A stretch of 64,000 nt of DNA from Streptococcus pseudopneumoniae (GTDB taxonomy: Bacteria; Bacillota; Bacilli; Lactobacillales; Streptococcaceae), in the NCBI RefSeq assembly GCF_001074565.1, contig NZ_JUQX01000013.1, forward strand, positions 1-64,000, read 5' to 3'. The position numbers and the translations under genes were made by a program. The notes under the pieces were generated by a model. That model made no database searches and had not been told where the DNA came from. It saw only the letters and a program-made list of their open reading frames with translations. Below are positions 25,523 to 33,414 of this stretch, piece after piece (within the stretch, counting starts at the first letter, position 1; every line of letters starts with the position of its first letter).

Positions 25523-25533
25523 TCTTTTCAATC

Positions 25534-26313
25534 TTAATAATACTCACCCTGACGGTAGTCCCATGAGTTAAAGGTATCTGACAAATGCATCATGATTTTA
25601 TCAATGTCAAGCCCTTTACGAATCACAACAGGAGCTGGAGATGTTGATCGTGCTCCGCCTTGTTCTGGGATAAGCTTGCCGTCTTTATCAACCATAGACA
25701 CCATCACACCTTGCTCGTAGCGGGTTTCAATGGTTTTGTCAGGTTGGATTGAGGCAACGTAGTCGTCTGCTTCGATAACAAGATCCACTGCTCCTTCGAT
25801 ACGTTCCCCAATTCCTTCAACCTTACCACGATTTCCTTTTCCAGAAGGGTTTGCAGATGAGGCATAAACCATTTTACCTTCTTCCCAAAGTTTAGCAGCC
25901 AACTGTTCACCAGCTTTACCAAACTTGATGACAAAACAGCTAGTACCACGAACGTCTGTCATGAGTTCTTCACGACCATCACCGTATGCTTTCAATTTCT
26001 CAAAGGCTTCTGGTTTCCATGGAAGGATACAACCTAGAAGAATGTCTTCGTCCCAATGTTTTTGGTAGAAGGCTTCAATTTCTGGATTGAGTTGTGCTAA
26101 AGCGCGAAGCTCATCCATGCTTCCACAAAGTACAACACCTGGTTTGTTACGGTTACGCTCTTTAGCTTCAAACTTACGCTCAAGTCCTTCCTTATCACTA
26201 GTCATGATGATGTAACCAACTTTTGTAGGGCAAACGATACATCCGCCCTCACCTTTTAAAATGTCATAGCCTTCCTGTGAAAGTGTTCCGTTCCATTGAA
26301 TGTGTTTTGTCAT
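25534..26313 (-). CDS. Sua5/YciO/YrdC family protein
   Basis: 259 residues with the YrdC fold: GGCIVCPTKVGYII near residue 23, KPGVVLCG, TSCFVIKFGKAG and YASSANPSGKGN. True TsaC/Sua5 enzymes make threonylcarbamoyl-AMP for the t6A modification of ANN-decoding tRNAs. Here the usual T-x-T-x-Y-G-L is replaced by CPTKVGYII, so this is a divergent paralogue and may not be the genome's main t6A enzyme. It follows leuD after 27 nt with no terminator between, so leucine-operon read-through is likely, although a metabolic link is not obvious. Confidence 0.8.
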   Translation of the reverse strand: MTKHIQWNGTLSQEGYDILKGEGGCIVCPTKVGYIIMTSDKEGLERKFEAKERNRNKPGVVLCGSMDELRALAQLNPEIEAFYQKHWDEDILLGCILPWKPEAFEKLKAYGDGREELMTDVRGTSCFVIKFGKAGEQLAAKLWEEGKMVYASSANPSGKGNRGKVEGIGERIEGAVDLVIEADDYVASIQPDKTIETRYEQGVMVSMVDKDGKLIPEQGGARSTSPAPVVIRKGLDIDKIMMHLSDTFNSWDYRQGEYY

Positions 26314-26340
26314 AGTTCTATTTCCTTTTCTATTTTTATT

Positions 26341-26934
26341 CTAATCCTGCCAATAGGCTGGGCGTTGTTTTTCATAAGCAGCAATCAAATCTTCGTACTG
26401 CAAGGTAATACCGATATCATCCAAACCATTTAAGAGCTTGTGTTTCCATTCACTATCGATTTCAAAAGTGAATTCTCCAACTGGTGAGATGATTTTCTGT
26501 TGTTCCAAGTCCACAGTTACCTGATCGGTCGGTTTGAGTTGGGCTAACTTTTCTCTAACCTCCCTAGGCTGAACAATGGGCAACATGCCATTATTGAGTT
26601 CATTATTATAATGAATGTCCCCGAAAGATCCTGCAATCACGACCTTAAAACCATAGTCGGCTAGAGCCCAAGCTGCGTGTTCTCTCGAAGAACCTGCCCC
26701 AAAGTTATCACCTGAGATGAGGATACTGGCTTTTCGGTATTCAGGTCGGTTAAAGACAAAGTCTGGATCCTCAGTATACTTATCGTCCAGATAACGCCAA
26801 GCATACATGAGGTACTTACCAAAGCCTTTCTTATCAATCAACTTGAGAAACTGCTTGGGGAGGATTTGGTCTGTGTCGATATTATCATTCATGAGAGGAA
26901 CGGTCGTTCCCGTATAAACTGTAAATTTCTCCAT
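26341..26934 (-). CDS. leuD: 3-isopropylmalate dehydratase small subunit
   Basis: 197-residue swivelling subunit of isopropylmalate isomerase. [15 protein letters not shown] near the N-terminus and [17 protein letters not shown] are the diagnostic motifs. With LeuC it interconverts 2- and 3-isopropylmalate in leucine synthesis. The start lies 9 nt after the leuC stop with a GAGGATATGG context, and the gene sits at the promoter-distal end of the leu operon. Confidence 0.96.
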   Translation of the reverse strand: MEKFTVYTGTTVPLMNDNIDTDQILPKQFLKLIDKKGFGKYLMYAWRYLDDKYTEDPDFVFNRPEYRKASILISGDNFGAGSSREHAAWALADYGFKVVIAGSFGDIHYNNELNNGMLPIVQPREVREKLAQLKPTDQVTVDLEQQKIISPVGEFTFEIDSEWKHKLLNGLDDIGITLQYEDLIAAYEKQRPAYWQD

Positions 26935-26943
26935 ATCCTCTCC

Positions 26944-28326
26944 TTACTGGGCCTCTGGCATTTGCCGAACATCTACGAAGCGCCCTGCGATAGCCGCTGC
27001 AGCTGCCATGGCTGGACTGCAGAGATGGGTCTTAGCACCAAATCCCTGTCTGTCTTCAAAGTTACGGTTGCTGGTTGAGGCACAGTGGACGCCATCAGGA
27101 ACCTTGTCGGGATTCATCCCTAGACACATAGAGCAACCTGGATCTCTCCACTCAAAGCCAGCATCAAGGAAAACCTTGTCCAAGCCCAACTTCTCAGCAG
27201 CTCGTTTCACAGGACGAGAGCCTGGTACTACGATTGCTGTTAGATTGGGAGCTATTTTCTTTCCTTTGACAAATCGCGCAGCCAGTTGTAAATCGCTGAG
27301 ACGAGCATTGGTGCACGAACCAATAAAGATATAGCCCAGTTCAATATCTGCCGGCTTTTGACCTGGCTCCAAGTCCATGTAATGATAAGCACGTTCATCG
27401 TTCATATCCTTAATTTCTGGGAAGCTACTGTCAAAGTCAACGCCCATAGCAGGATTAGTTCCCCAGGTCACCATGGGTGCCAAGTCAGAGACATCCATCT
27501 GGATAACCTTATCATAGACAGCATCATCATCACTGACAATTGTTTTCCAATCCGCCACAGCCTCTTCGAAATCCTCTGGAACACATTCTCGTCCCTTGAG
27601 ATAATCATAGGTAGTTTGATCTGGATTCATGATGCCCATCTTAGAGCCAAACTCGATGGACATATTGCAGATGGTCATTCGCTCTTCCATGGTCAGAGCA
27701 TCAATCGCTTCCCCACGATATTCCACCACATAGCCAACACCGCAGGCAACGCCATACTTGGCAATCAAGGCGAGAATGTAATCCTTAGAATAAACTCCTT
27801 TTTGAGGAACACCAGTGAATTCTACCAGCATTTTCTTGGGTTTGACCTGCCAGAGGGTCTGGGTGGCAAAGACATGCTCGACCTCACTAGTCCCAATCCC
27901 AAAGGCGATAGCTCCGAAAGCCCCGTGGGTGGCTGTATGGCTGTCTCCACAGACGATGAATTTTCCTGGTTGGGTCCGTCCTGTTTCTGGACCAACCATG
28001 TGAACAATCCCTTGCTTCTCAGAACCGTGGGCTGCATGTTCAATCCCAAACTCCTCAACATTTTCAGCAAGCTTATCAATTTGAGCCTTAGAAATCACAT
28101 CTCGAATATCGTAGATATTGACCGTTGGTACATTATGATCAAAAGTTCCAAATGTCAAGTCTGGCCGTCTCAATCTGCGCCCCGCATCTCGTAATCCTTG
28201 AAAGGCTTGGGGACTGGTCACCTCGTGAATATAGTGTTGATCTACATACATGAGTTGGGGCTGCCCCTCTTCTCCTGTGATGACATGACGGTCCCATAAT
28301 TTATCAAAAATCGATTTTCCTGCCAT
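26944..28326 (-). CDS. leuC: 3-isopropylmalate dehydratase large subunit
   Basis: 460-residue aconitase-family subunit. Three cysteines for the 4Fe-4S cluster are visible in FIGSCTNAR and [22 protein letters not shown] is also present. Cluster loading depends on Fe-S assembly, for which the suf operon lies at the right end of this window. The reaction partner LeuD is directly downstream. Its start is 3 nt after the DUF1294 stop. Confidence 0.96.
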   Translation of the reverse strand: MAGKSIFDKLWDRHVITGEEGQPQLMYVDQHYIHEVTSPQAFQGLRDAGRRLRRPDLTFGTFDHNVPTVNIYDIRDVISKAQIDKLAENVEEFGIEHAAHGSEKQGIVHMVGPETGRTQPGKFIVCGDSHTATHGAFGAIAFGIGTSEVEHVFATQTLWQVKPKKMLVEFTGVPQKGVYSKDYILALIAKYGVACGVGYVVEYRGEAIDALTMEERMTICNMSIEFGSKMGIMNPDQTTYDYLKGRECVPEDFEEAVADWKTIVSDDDAVYDKVIQMDVSDLAPMVTWGTNPAMGVDFDSSFPEIKDMNDERAYHYMDLEPGQKPADIELGYIFIGSCTNARLSDLQLAARFVKGKKIAPNLTAIVVPGSRPVKRAAEKLGLDKVFLDAGFEWRDPGCSMCLGMNPDKVPDGVHCASTSNRNFEDRQGFGAKTHLCSPAMAAAAAIAGRFVDVRQMPEAQ

Positions 28327-28329
28327 CTA

Positions 28330-28599
28330 TTACCTCCAAATGAAATATAAGGCTACAAGTGTGGTTACCATCCCAAGGAACCAAACCGTTTTAAAATACC
28401 ATTTTCTAGTCTTGTGGTGAAAGGTCATTCCTGCTAACCAAGCGCCAAATCCACCACAGACAAGTGCTATAGTCAAGAGAATTTTCTCTGGGATGCGCCA
28501 AGCACCTCTCCTTGCCTTGGATTTGTCAATGCCATAAATCAAGAAAACCATGACATTCCAAATCAAAAGAACTAGAGTAATTTTTTCATCTAACTTCAT
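28330..28599 (-). CDS. DUF1294 small membrane protein inside the leu operon
   Basis: 89 residues with three hydrophobic segments and the family core GIDKSKARRGAWRIPE and GGFGAWLAG. Function is unknown. Its ATG overlaps the leuB stop by 4 nt and its stop is 3 nt from the leuC start, so it is fully embedded in the operon and translated together with it. A role in branched-chain amino-acid or precursor handling is only a guess from position. Confidence 0.85.
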   Translation of the reverse strand: MKLDEKITLVLLIWNVMVFLIYGIDKSKARRGAWRIPEKILLTIALVCGGFGAWLAGMTFHHKTRKWYFKTVWFLGMVTTLVALYFIWR

Positions 28600-29633
28600 A
28601 ACCTTGCAATAATAGCTTCCGTCATTTCCTTGGTCGAAGCCTGACCTCCTATATCTCTTGTTAAAATGCCTGCTGCCAAACTGGCTTCTATAGCTTGTTC
28701 GATACGCCCTGCATCCTCAGAACGCCCAAAACTATCTCTCAGCATCATGGCAACTGATAAAATCATGGAAATAGGATTGGCAATTCCTTGACCTGCAATA
28801 TCAGGTGCCGAACCATGAATAGGTTCATAAAGACTTGGACCTTTTTCAGAATGACTAGCTGATGGCATGACTCCAAGCGTGCCAGATAGAACGCTTGATT
28901 CATCTGATAGAATATCTCCGAAAAGATTTTCTGTCACGATGACATCAAATTTAGCAGGATTTGTAATCATAAGCATGGCAGCTGAGTCCACTAACTGGTG
29001 TTCCAAGGTTACATCTGGGAAATCCTGCGCAACCTCCTCAGCTACTCTCCGCCAGAGTTTTGATGTCGCTAGAACATTTTGCTTATCGATACTAGTAACG
29101 ATTTTTCTGCGACTTCTTGCAATTTCAAAAGCCTTGCGAATAATCCGCTCCACTTCCTCATAGCTATAGTCGTTGATATCACGCGCTTTGCGCTCTTCTA
29201 GGATATGATCTCCAAAGTAAATCCCACCTGTCAACTCACGCACCACGACAAAGTCTACACCAGCAATTCGTTCCGATTTGAGAGGTGACAAATGCTTGAG
29301 ACTGTCAAAAATCTTAACAGGTCTAATATTGGCATAGAGATTGAGTTCCTTACGAAGAGCCAGCAAGCCTTGTTCAGGGCGAATCGCTGCCCCATCATAC
29401 TGGGGACTACCGATAGCCGCAAGGAGAATAGCATCTGCTTCTCTACTTGCCTTGAGGGTTTCATCAGGTAAGGGATGCCCCGTAGCATCAATACCTGCAC
29501 CTCCAAAGGTGCGTCTATCTATTTCATAGTCAAAACCTGTTTTTGAAGCTAGAGCTTCCAGAACTGCTAAACCAGCTTCCATGATTTCTGGACCAATTCC
29601 ATCCCCTGCTAGAGCTACTATTTTCTTTGTCAT
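28596..29633 (-). CDS. leuB: 3-isopropylmalate dehydrogenase
   Basis: 345 residues of the isocitrate/isopropylmalate dehydrogenase family. GDGIGPEIM opens the protein, RELTGGIYFG carries the substrate Arg region, and the metal-binding NLFGDILSDE is intact. It oxidises and decarboxylates 3-isopropylmalate with NAD. It lies 11 nt downstream of leuA; length is usual. Confidence 0.96.
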   Translation of the reverse strand: MTKKIVALAGDGIGPEIMEAGLAVLEALASKTGFDYEIDRRTFGGAGIDATGHPLPDETLKASREADAILLAAIGSPQYDGAAIRPEQGLLALRKELNLYANIRPVKIFDSLKHLSPLKSERIAGVDFVVVRELTGGIYFGDHILEERKARDINDYSYEEVERIIRKAFEIARSRRKIVTSIDKQNVLATSKLWRRVAEEVAQDFPDVTLEHQLVDSAAMLMITNPAKFDVIVTENLFGDILSDESSVLSGTLGVMPSASHSEKGPSLYEPIHGSAPDIAGQGIANPISMILSVAMMLRDSFGRSEDAGRIEQAIEASLAAGILTRDIGGQASTKEMTEAIIARL

Positions 29634-29644
29634 AGCCTTCTCCT

Positions 29645-31207
29645 TTACACACTAGGCATGTCTCGGTAGGAAACGCTGCGCCCCATCTCACCAGCATTCT
29701 CTTTTTGAACAAAGGTATTGGCATTGATATAAGCAATCGCCGAAGCCTTCAATACATCGAAGTCAAGACCTGTCGCGTTAAAGATGGTCTCTGTATCTCT
29801 GTTTTCAACAGTAACCAAGACACGAGCTTGAGCATCAATTCCATCTGTCACAGCATCAATGGTATAGGACACCAAACGGACGGATTGATTAAAGAACTTA
29901 TCGATAGCGTTAAAGATTGCTTCAACGGAACCTTGCCCTGTCGCATTAAATTCAACTTTCTCACCATCCATATTAGCCAGGCTAACAAGCGCTTCAATAT
30001 CATTGTCTGCATGAGCTTGAAGTTGTAAATCATCAAAGTGGAAGCCTTCTGGATTTTCAACCATGGTTCCAGCGATCAGCGCACGAATATCTGCATCTGT
30101 GATTTCTTGTTTCTTGTCCGCTAGTGCCTTGAACTTAGCAAAGAGTGGTTTGATATCCTCTTCTGTAAAATCTAGGGCCAATTCTCTTAGTTTTTCAACA
30201 AAGGCATGGCGACCTGACAATTTTCCAAGCGGAAGACTGTTACTCTTGACACCGACCAATTCAGGTGTAATGATTTCATAGGTAAGAGGATTTTTAAGAA
30301 CTCCATCTTGGTGAATACCAGACTCGTGAGAGAAGGCATTACCACCAACGACAGCCTTGTTTTTAGGAACTGGAATACCAGAGAAGCGAGAAACCATTTC
30401 TGACGTATTAATGGTTTCATTTAGGACAATACTTGTCTCTGCCCGATAGTAATCTTGGCGAATATTGAGGGCCACTGCTATTTCTTCCAAAGCAGCATTC
30501 CCAGCTCGCTCCCCAATACCATTGATAGTCCCTTCAACACGTCTTGCACCGTTCTTGACAGCAGCAAGGCTGTTAGCCACTGCCATTCCGAGGTCATCAT
30601 GACAGTGAGGTGAATAGATAATCTGACGATCCGTCTTGATATTCTCAATCAAGTATTTGAAGATAGCTCCGTACTCTTCTGGCGTGATGAATCCAACCGT
30701 GTCAGGGATATTGATATAAGACGCACCAGCATCCACCGCTGTTTGAACGACTTGCAAGAGGAAATCCAACTCTGTTCTAGTCGCATCTTCAGGAGAGAAT
30801 TCGACGATTTCAAACTTAGAACGTGCGTAAGAAACATGCTCCTTAATAGCTTCTAAAATCTCTTCCTTGCTCTTATTGAGCTTATACTTACGATGAATAG
30901 GACTAGTAGCGATAAAGACGTGAACCTGTGGATACTTAGCATCCTTGAGCGCCTCGTAACAAGCATCAATATCTGACTTGACCGAACGTGCTAAACCAGT
31001 CACGGCTGTTTTCTTCAAGACCTTAGCAATCTCCTGAACTGCTGTAAATGAGTCTGGGCTAGCAGCTGGAAAACCAGCTTCGATGGCTGAAATGCCCCAT
31101 TTCTCCAGCTGTCTCGCTATGGCAATCTTTTCCTTGATTGAAAAGTTAACACCTGGTGTCTGCTCTCCATCCCGAAGGCTGGTATCTAGAAATTCAACTG
31201 TTCGCAT
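29645..31207 (-). CDS. leuA: 2-isopropylmalate synthase
   Basis: 520 residues. The N-terminal HMGL-like TIM barrel shows SLRDGEQTPGV, the metal-binding HCHDDLGMA and GNAALEE. The C-terminal allosteric domain (about 390-515), which binds leucine for feedback inhibition, is complete. It condenses acetyl-CoA with 2-ketoisovalerate, the committed step. I use ATG 31207 (MRTVEFLDTS), preceded by AGGGGAAATC; an upstream in-frame start would run into the attenuator. Expression is controlled by the attenuator and leader peptide directly upstream. Confidence 0.96.
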   Translation of the reverse strand: MRTVEFLDTSLRDGEQTPGVNFSIKEKIAIARQLEKWGISAIEAGFPAASPDSFTAVQEIAKVLKKTAVTGLARSVKSDIDACYEALKDAKYPQVHVFIATSPIHRKYKLNKSKEEILEAIKEHVSYARSKFEIVEFSPEDATRTELDFLLQVVQTAVDAGASYINIPDTVGFITPEEYGAIFKYLIENIKTDRQIIYSPHCHDDLGMAVANSLAAVKNGARRVEGTINGIGERAGNAALEEIAVALNIRQDYYRAETSIVLNETINTSEMVSRFSGIPVPKNKAVVGGNAFSHESGIHQDGVLKNPLTYEIITPELVGVKSNSLPLGKLSGRHAFVEKLRELALDFTEEDIKPLFAKFKALADKKQEITDADIRALIAGTMVENPEGFHFDDLQLQAHADNDIEALVSLANMDGEKVEFNATGQGSVEAIFNAIDKFFNQSVRLVSYTIDAVTDGIDAQARVLVTVENRDTETIFNATGLDFDVLKASAIAYINANTFVQKENAGEMGRSVSYRDMPSV

Positions 31208-31236
31208 AAGATTTCCCCTTTTCCAAATGTGGTTGT

Positions 31237-31290
31237 AAAAAAACATCTCGCTTAGAGGCCCAAGCGAGATGTTGATTTACTCCCGCTTGG
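31237..31290 (-). terminator. Leucine attenuator (terminator and antiterminator)
   Basis: The terminator is a 12-bp perfect stem (31262-31273 with 31242-31253), 8-nt loop and T-run (31237-31242) on the minus strand. Its 5' arm can instead pair with CCAAGCGGGA (31281-31290): 10 bp with one G-U, an antiterminator. A third hairpin (31305-31311 with 31316-31322) starts at the leader stop codon and could pause polymerase. Together these are the parts of ribosome-mediated attenuation. Confidence 0.8.
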
Positions 31291-31318
31291 TAAGCCAAAC
31301 AGGACTAATGCTTTTGCA

Positions 31319-31372
31319 CTAGCCCGAGTACCTCAACAACAAAGCAAATTGATTAAACTTAGCTGTTTTCAT
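31319..31372 (-). CDS. leu leader peptide (17 residues, three consecutive Leu codons)
   Basis: Reads MKTAKFNQFALLLRYSG then TAG, with GAAGGAG 9-10 nt ahead of the ATG. The three Leu codons are all TTG and sit just upstream of the pause hairpin and antiterminator. When charged tRNA-Leu is scarce the ribosome should stall here, letting the antiterminator form so that leuABCD is transcribed. This is inferred from architecture. Lactococcus leu genes are known to use leader-peptide attenuation. Confidence 0.8.
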   Translation of the reverse strand: MKTAKFNQFALLLRYSG

Positions 31373-31408
31373 GTTTGACTTTCTCCTTCGTTTGATGTCT
31401 TGTTTAGT

Positions 31409-31437
31409 ATTTTAGCATAGGAAAAATCTCTTGTCAA
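31409..31437 (-). promoter_or_regulatory. Promoter of the leu operon
   Basis: TTGACA (31432-31437), 17-bp spacer and TAAAAT (31409-31414) with an extended TGC on the minus strand. The transcript starts about 30 nt before the leader peptide. From here to 31521 nothing else is seen. Confidence 0.85.
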
Positions 31438-31521
31438 GAAAAAATCCAATATTTTCTGAAAATTTCTTCAGTAAAGAATATTTTGCTAATTGAAAGTATT
31501 TGAAAACACAAGGGAATTTCC

Positions 31522-32178
31522 TTACTTTTTCAAAGTCAAATTCCAACTGATTTCTAGCAAATCTAGAACGTCATCATCAGATAAACTATCATCAAGAGTA
31601 AGACTAATCCAGTAGCGTTTGTTCATATGAAAGGCTGGATAAATGCCTTTTTTTGAAAGCAAATCAGCTACTTGGTCGTGTTTGAGGTTGACTGCTTCGA
31701 CTAGCCCTTCTCTCCCCTTTTCCAGCTTATCCCATGGGATTCTCATCAAAACAGCATACCACTTTTTATTGCCTTCATGTCTTAACACTGCTGTATCAGG
31801 CGATTTCTCCCAAAGATACTCCAATTGATTACCATATTTTTTCTGAACTTGAGCCATGATACGCTTAGTCTGAGGGCAGATAACATCCTGCATATCAAAG
31901 CAAGCCTTCCGAATCTGGTAAAGAATCTCCAAACAAGCCTCACGGATACTTGCAACAAAACTTCCCCGCATGCTTTCCATATGTACTTGAGGATAGAGGT
32001 CACCCGTTTCCTGGTCAAAAACCTGAAAGCTCACATTATCAGGAGTGATAGAGACTGTCATGAAAAAGTCACCCTGCAAAATCTGGCAACTATAGGTCCA
32101 GACTTCTCCATTTTCTACAAAACCATAGGCATGAGCTTTTTCTTTATTAAACTGATAGGATTTAAAAATTTCAAACAT
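31522..32178 (-). CDS. MmcQ/YjbR family protein
   Basis: 218 residues. The C-terminal half carries the MmcQ/YjbR (DUF419) fold: WYAVLMRIPWDKL, VNLKHDQVADLLSKKGIYPAFHMNKRYWISLTLDD. The N-terminal half (1-100) is an additional conserved domain of these longer streptococcal versions. Family members are thought to bind DNA, but the function is unknown. No convincing ribosome binding site is visible, and a cutC terminator hairpin ends 8 nt before its ATG, so its expression may be low or depend on read-through. Confidence 0.8.
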   Translation of the reverse strand: MFEIFKSYQFNKEKAHAYGFVENGEVWTYSCQILQGDFFMTVSITPDNVSFQVFDQETGDLYPQVHMESMRGSFVASIREACLEILYQIRKACFDMQDVICPQTKRIMAQVQKKYGNQLEYLWEKSPDTAVLRHEGNKKWYAVLMRIPWDKLEKGREGLVEAVNLKHDQVADLLSKKGIYPAFHMNKRYWISLTLDDSLSDDDVLDLLEISWNLTLKK

Positions 32179-32185
32179 AAGTGAA

Positions 32186-32209
32186 AACTGCTACCAAAAG
32201 CTAGCAGTT
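32186..32209 (-). terminator. Hairpin between cutC and the yjbR-like gene
   Basis: 8-bp perfect stem (32186-32193 with 32202-32209), 8-nt loop, then TTCACTT on the minus strand. Likely a weak terminator for cutC; it ends right at the next start codon. Confidence 0.6.
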
Positions 32210-32221
32210 CCTTTCTATTTT

Positions 32222-32854
32222 TTAAAAGACAACCTTAGTTCCATGCAATTGTGTCACGCCTAGCTGGTCGATAAAGGTTTGGCGGTTGTCCAAGTCAATC
32301 CCGCCACCTGGTAAGATTTCAATTTTACCTTTTGCATGTTCCAAAATTCTGTGATAGTGTTCAAAACGTTTCTCTAGCGAGTCCCCAGACACACCAGCAC
32401 GAGTTAAGATACGAGTGACACCAGCTTGGCTGAGCCAGTCAATGGCCTCCAATTGCTCTTCATCACTCAATTCATCAAAGGCCATATGGAAGACAATTTC
32501 CATTCCTTTAGATGCGGCAATCAGCTTCTCCAGATTAGCTTTATCCAACTTCTTATCAGCAGTTAATGCCCCAAAAACGACTCCTTGACTTCCAGCCTGC
32601 GCAGTCAAACGGATGTCTTCCAGCATAATTGCTATTTCAAAATCAGTATAGACAAAATCGCCACCACGGGGACGAATCATAGTCATAATGGTCGTATCGT
32701 AGTTAGATGCCAGTTCAACCGCTGCCTTGGTCACTCCATAGCTAGGTGTTGTTCCTCCTACTGCTAGATTGTCACAAAGTTCGATTCGACGAGCTCCAGC
32801 CTGCATCGCTTTTTCAAGCAAGGTCACATTTTCAGCACAAAATTCGTAAATCAT
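32222..32854 (-). CDS. cutC: CutC family protein
   Basis: 210 residues, TIM-barrel CutC family. RIELCDNLAVGGTTPS, MIRPRGGDFVY, and the C-terminal EILPGGGID are clear matches. The family was named for copper homeostasis; that role is disputed in E. coli, and the catalytic function is not settled. No copper regulator site or other copper gene is visible nearby. It is a single leftward gene. Confidence 0.9.
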   Translation of the reverse strand: MIYEFCAENVTLLEKAMQAGARRIELCDNLAVGGTTPSYGVTKAAVELASNYDTTIMTMIRPRGGDFVYTDFEIAIMLEDIRLTAQAGSQGVVFGALTADKKLDKANLEKLIAASKGMEIVFHMAFDELSDEEQLEAIDWLSQAGVTRILTRAGVSGDSLEKRFEHYHRILEHAKGKIEILPGGGIDLDNRQTFIDQLGVTQLHGTKVVF

Positions 32855-32947
32855 TTGATTCTCCTTGATGTTTTCTTTAAATTTATTATATCATATTATT
32901 TTAAATATGCTTTCATTTTTATCAAGGCAAATAACTACTATTTTTAT

Positions 32948-33307
32948 CTATTCTTTGTCAGGAATGACTTTAAAGAGATAGTAGGTGATAAAGATAGTCA
33001 AGGCTCCCAGACCGATTTTGACTGGCAAAAGAGGGGCAAAATAAATAGAAATCCCCATCAAGATATAGATAGATACGATGATTTTTTTCTTTCGTTCTCG
33101 CGCTATTGACTTGGTTTCCCGAAAGTCAGCTACATAGGTCTGATAAATCTTTGTATGATAAAGCCAGTCTTCAAAACGCTTAGAAGATTTTGAAAAGCAA
33201 GCGATAGCTAACAAAAGAAAGGGAGTTGTTGGTAAAAGTGGTAGGACAACTCCAATAACAGCTAAAGCCAGTGAAATAAAGCCAATACTGAGGTAAATGA
33301 TACGCAT
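32948..33307 (-). CDS. DUF454 (YbaN-like) inner membrane protein
   Basis: 119 residues. Two N-terminal hydrophobic helices with VVLPLLPTTPFLLLA are followed by a charged stretch FSKSSKRFEDWL and two more helices (IVSIYILMGISIYF and the C-terminal one). This is the DUF454 pattern; function is unknown. I set the start at 33307 because TAGGAGAAATC precedes it; upstream in-frame starts lack an RBS. It lies after the topA terminator. Confidence 0.85.
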   Translation of the reverse strand: MRIIYLSIGFISLALAVIGVVLPLLPTTPFLLLAIACFSKSSKRFEDWLYHTKIYQTYVADFRETKSIARERKKKIIVSIYILMGISIYFAPLLPVKIGLGALTIFITYYLFKVIPDKE

Positions 33308-33375
33308 GATTTCTCCTAGATAAATTACTCTTCCTCTAGTTTCGCATACAAGGAGGAAATTTGTCAAGCCTCAAC

Positions 33376-33408
33376 AAAAAAAGAGCCTGAAATTCATTTT
33401 CAGGACTC
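33376..33408 (-). terminator. Terminator of topA
   Basis: Imperfect stem GAG-CCTGAAA with TTTCAGG-CTC (33383-33408), followed by TTTTTTG on the minus strand, directly after the topA stop. Confidence 0.75.
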
Positions 33409-33414
33409 TGCATT

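Noticed and set aside
27358-28194. Long open frame of 278 codons on the plus strand opposite leuC
   Set aside because: It lies wholly antisense to a well-conserved gene, has no RBS or promoter and no recognisable protein features.
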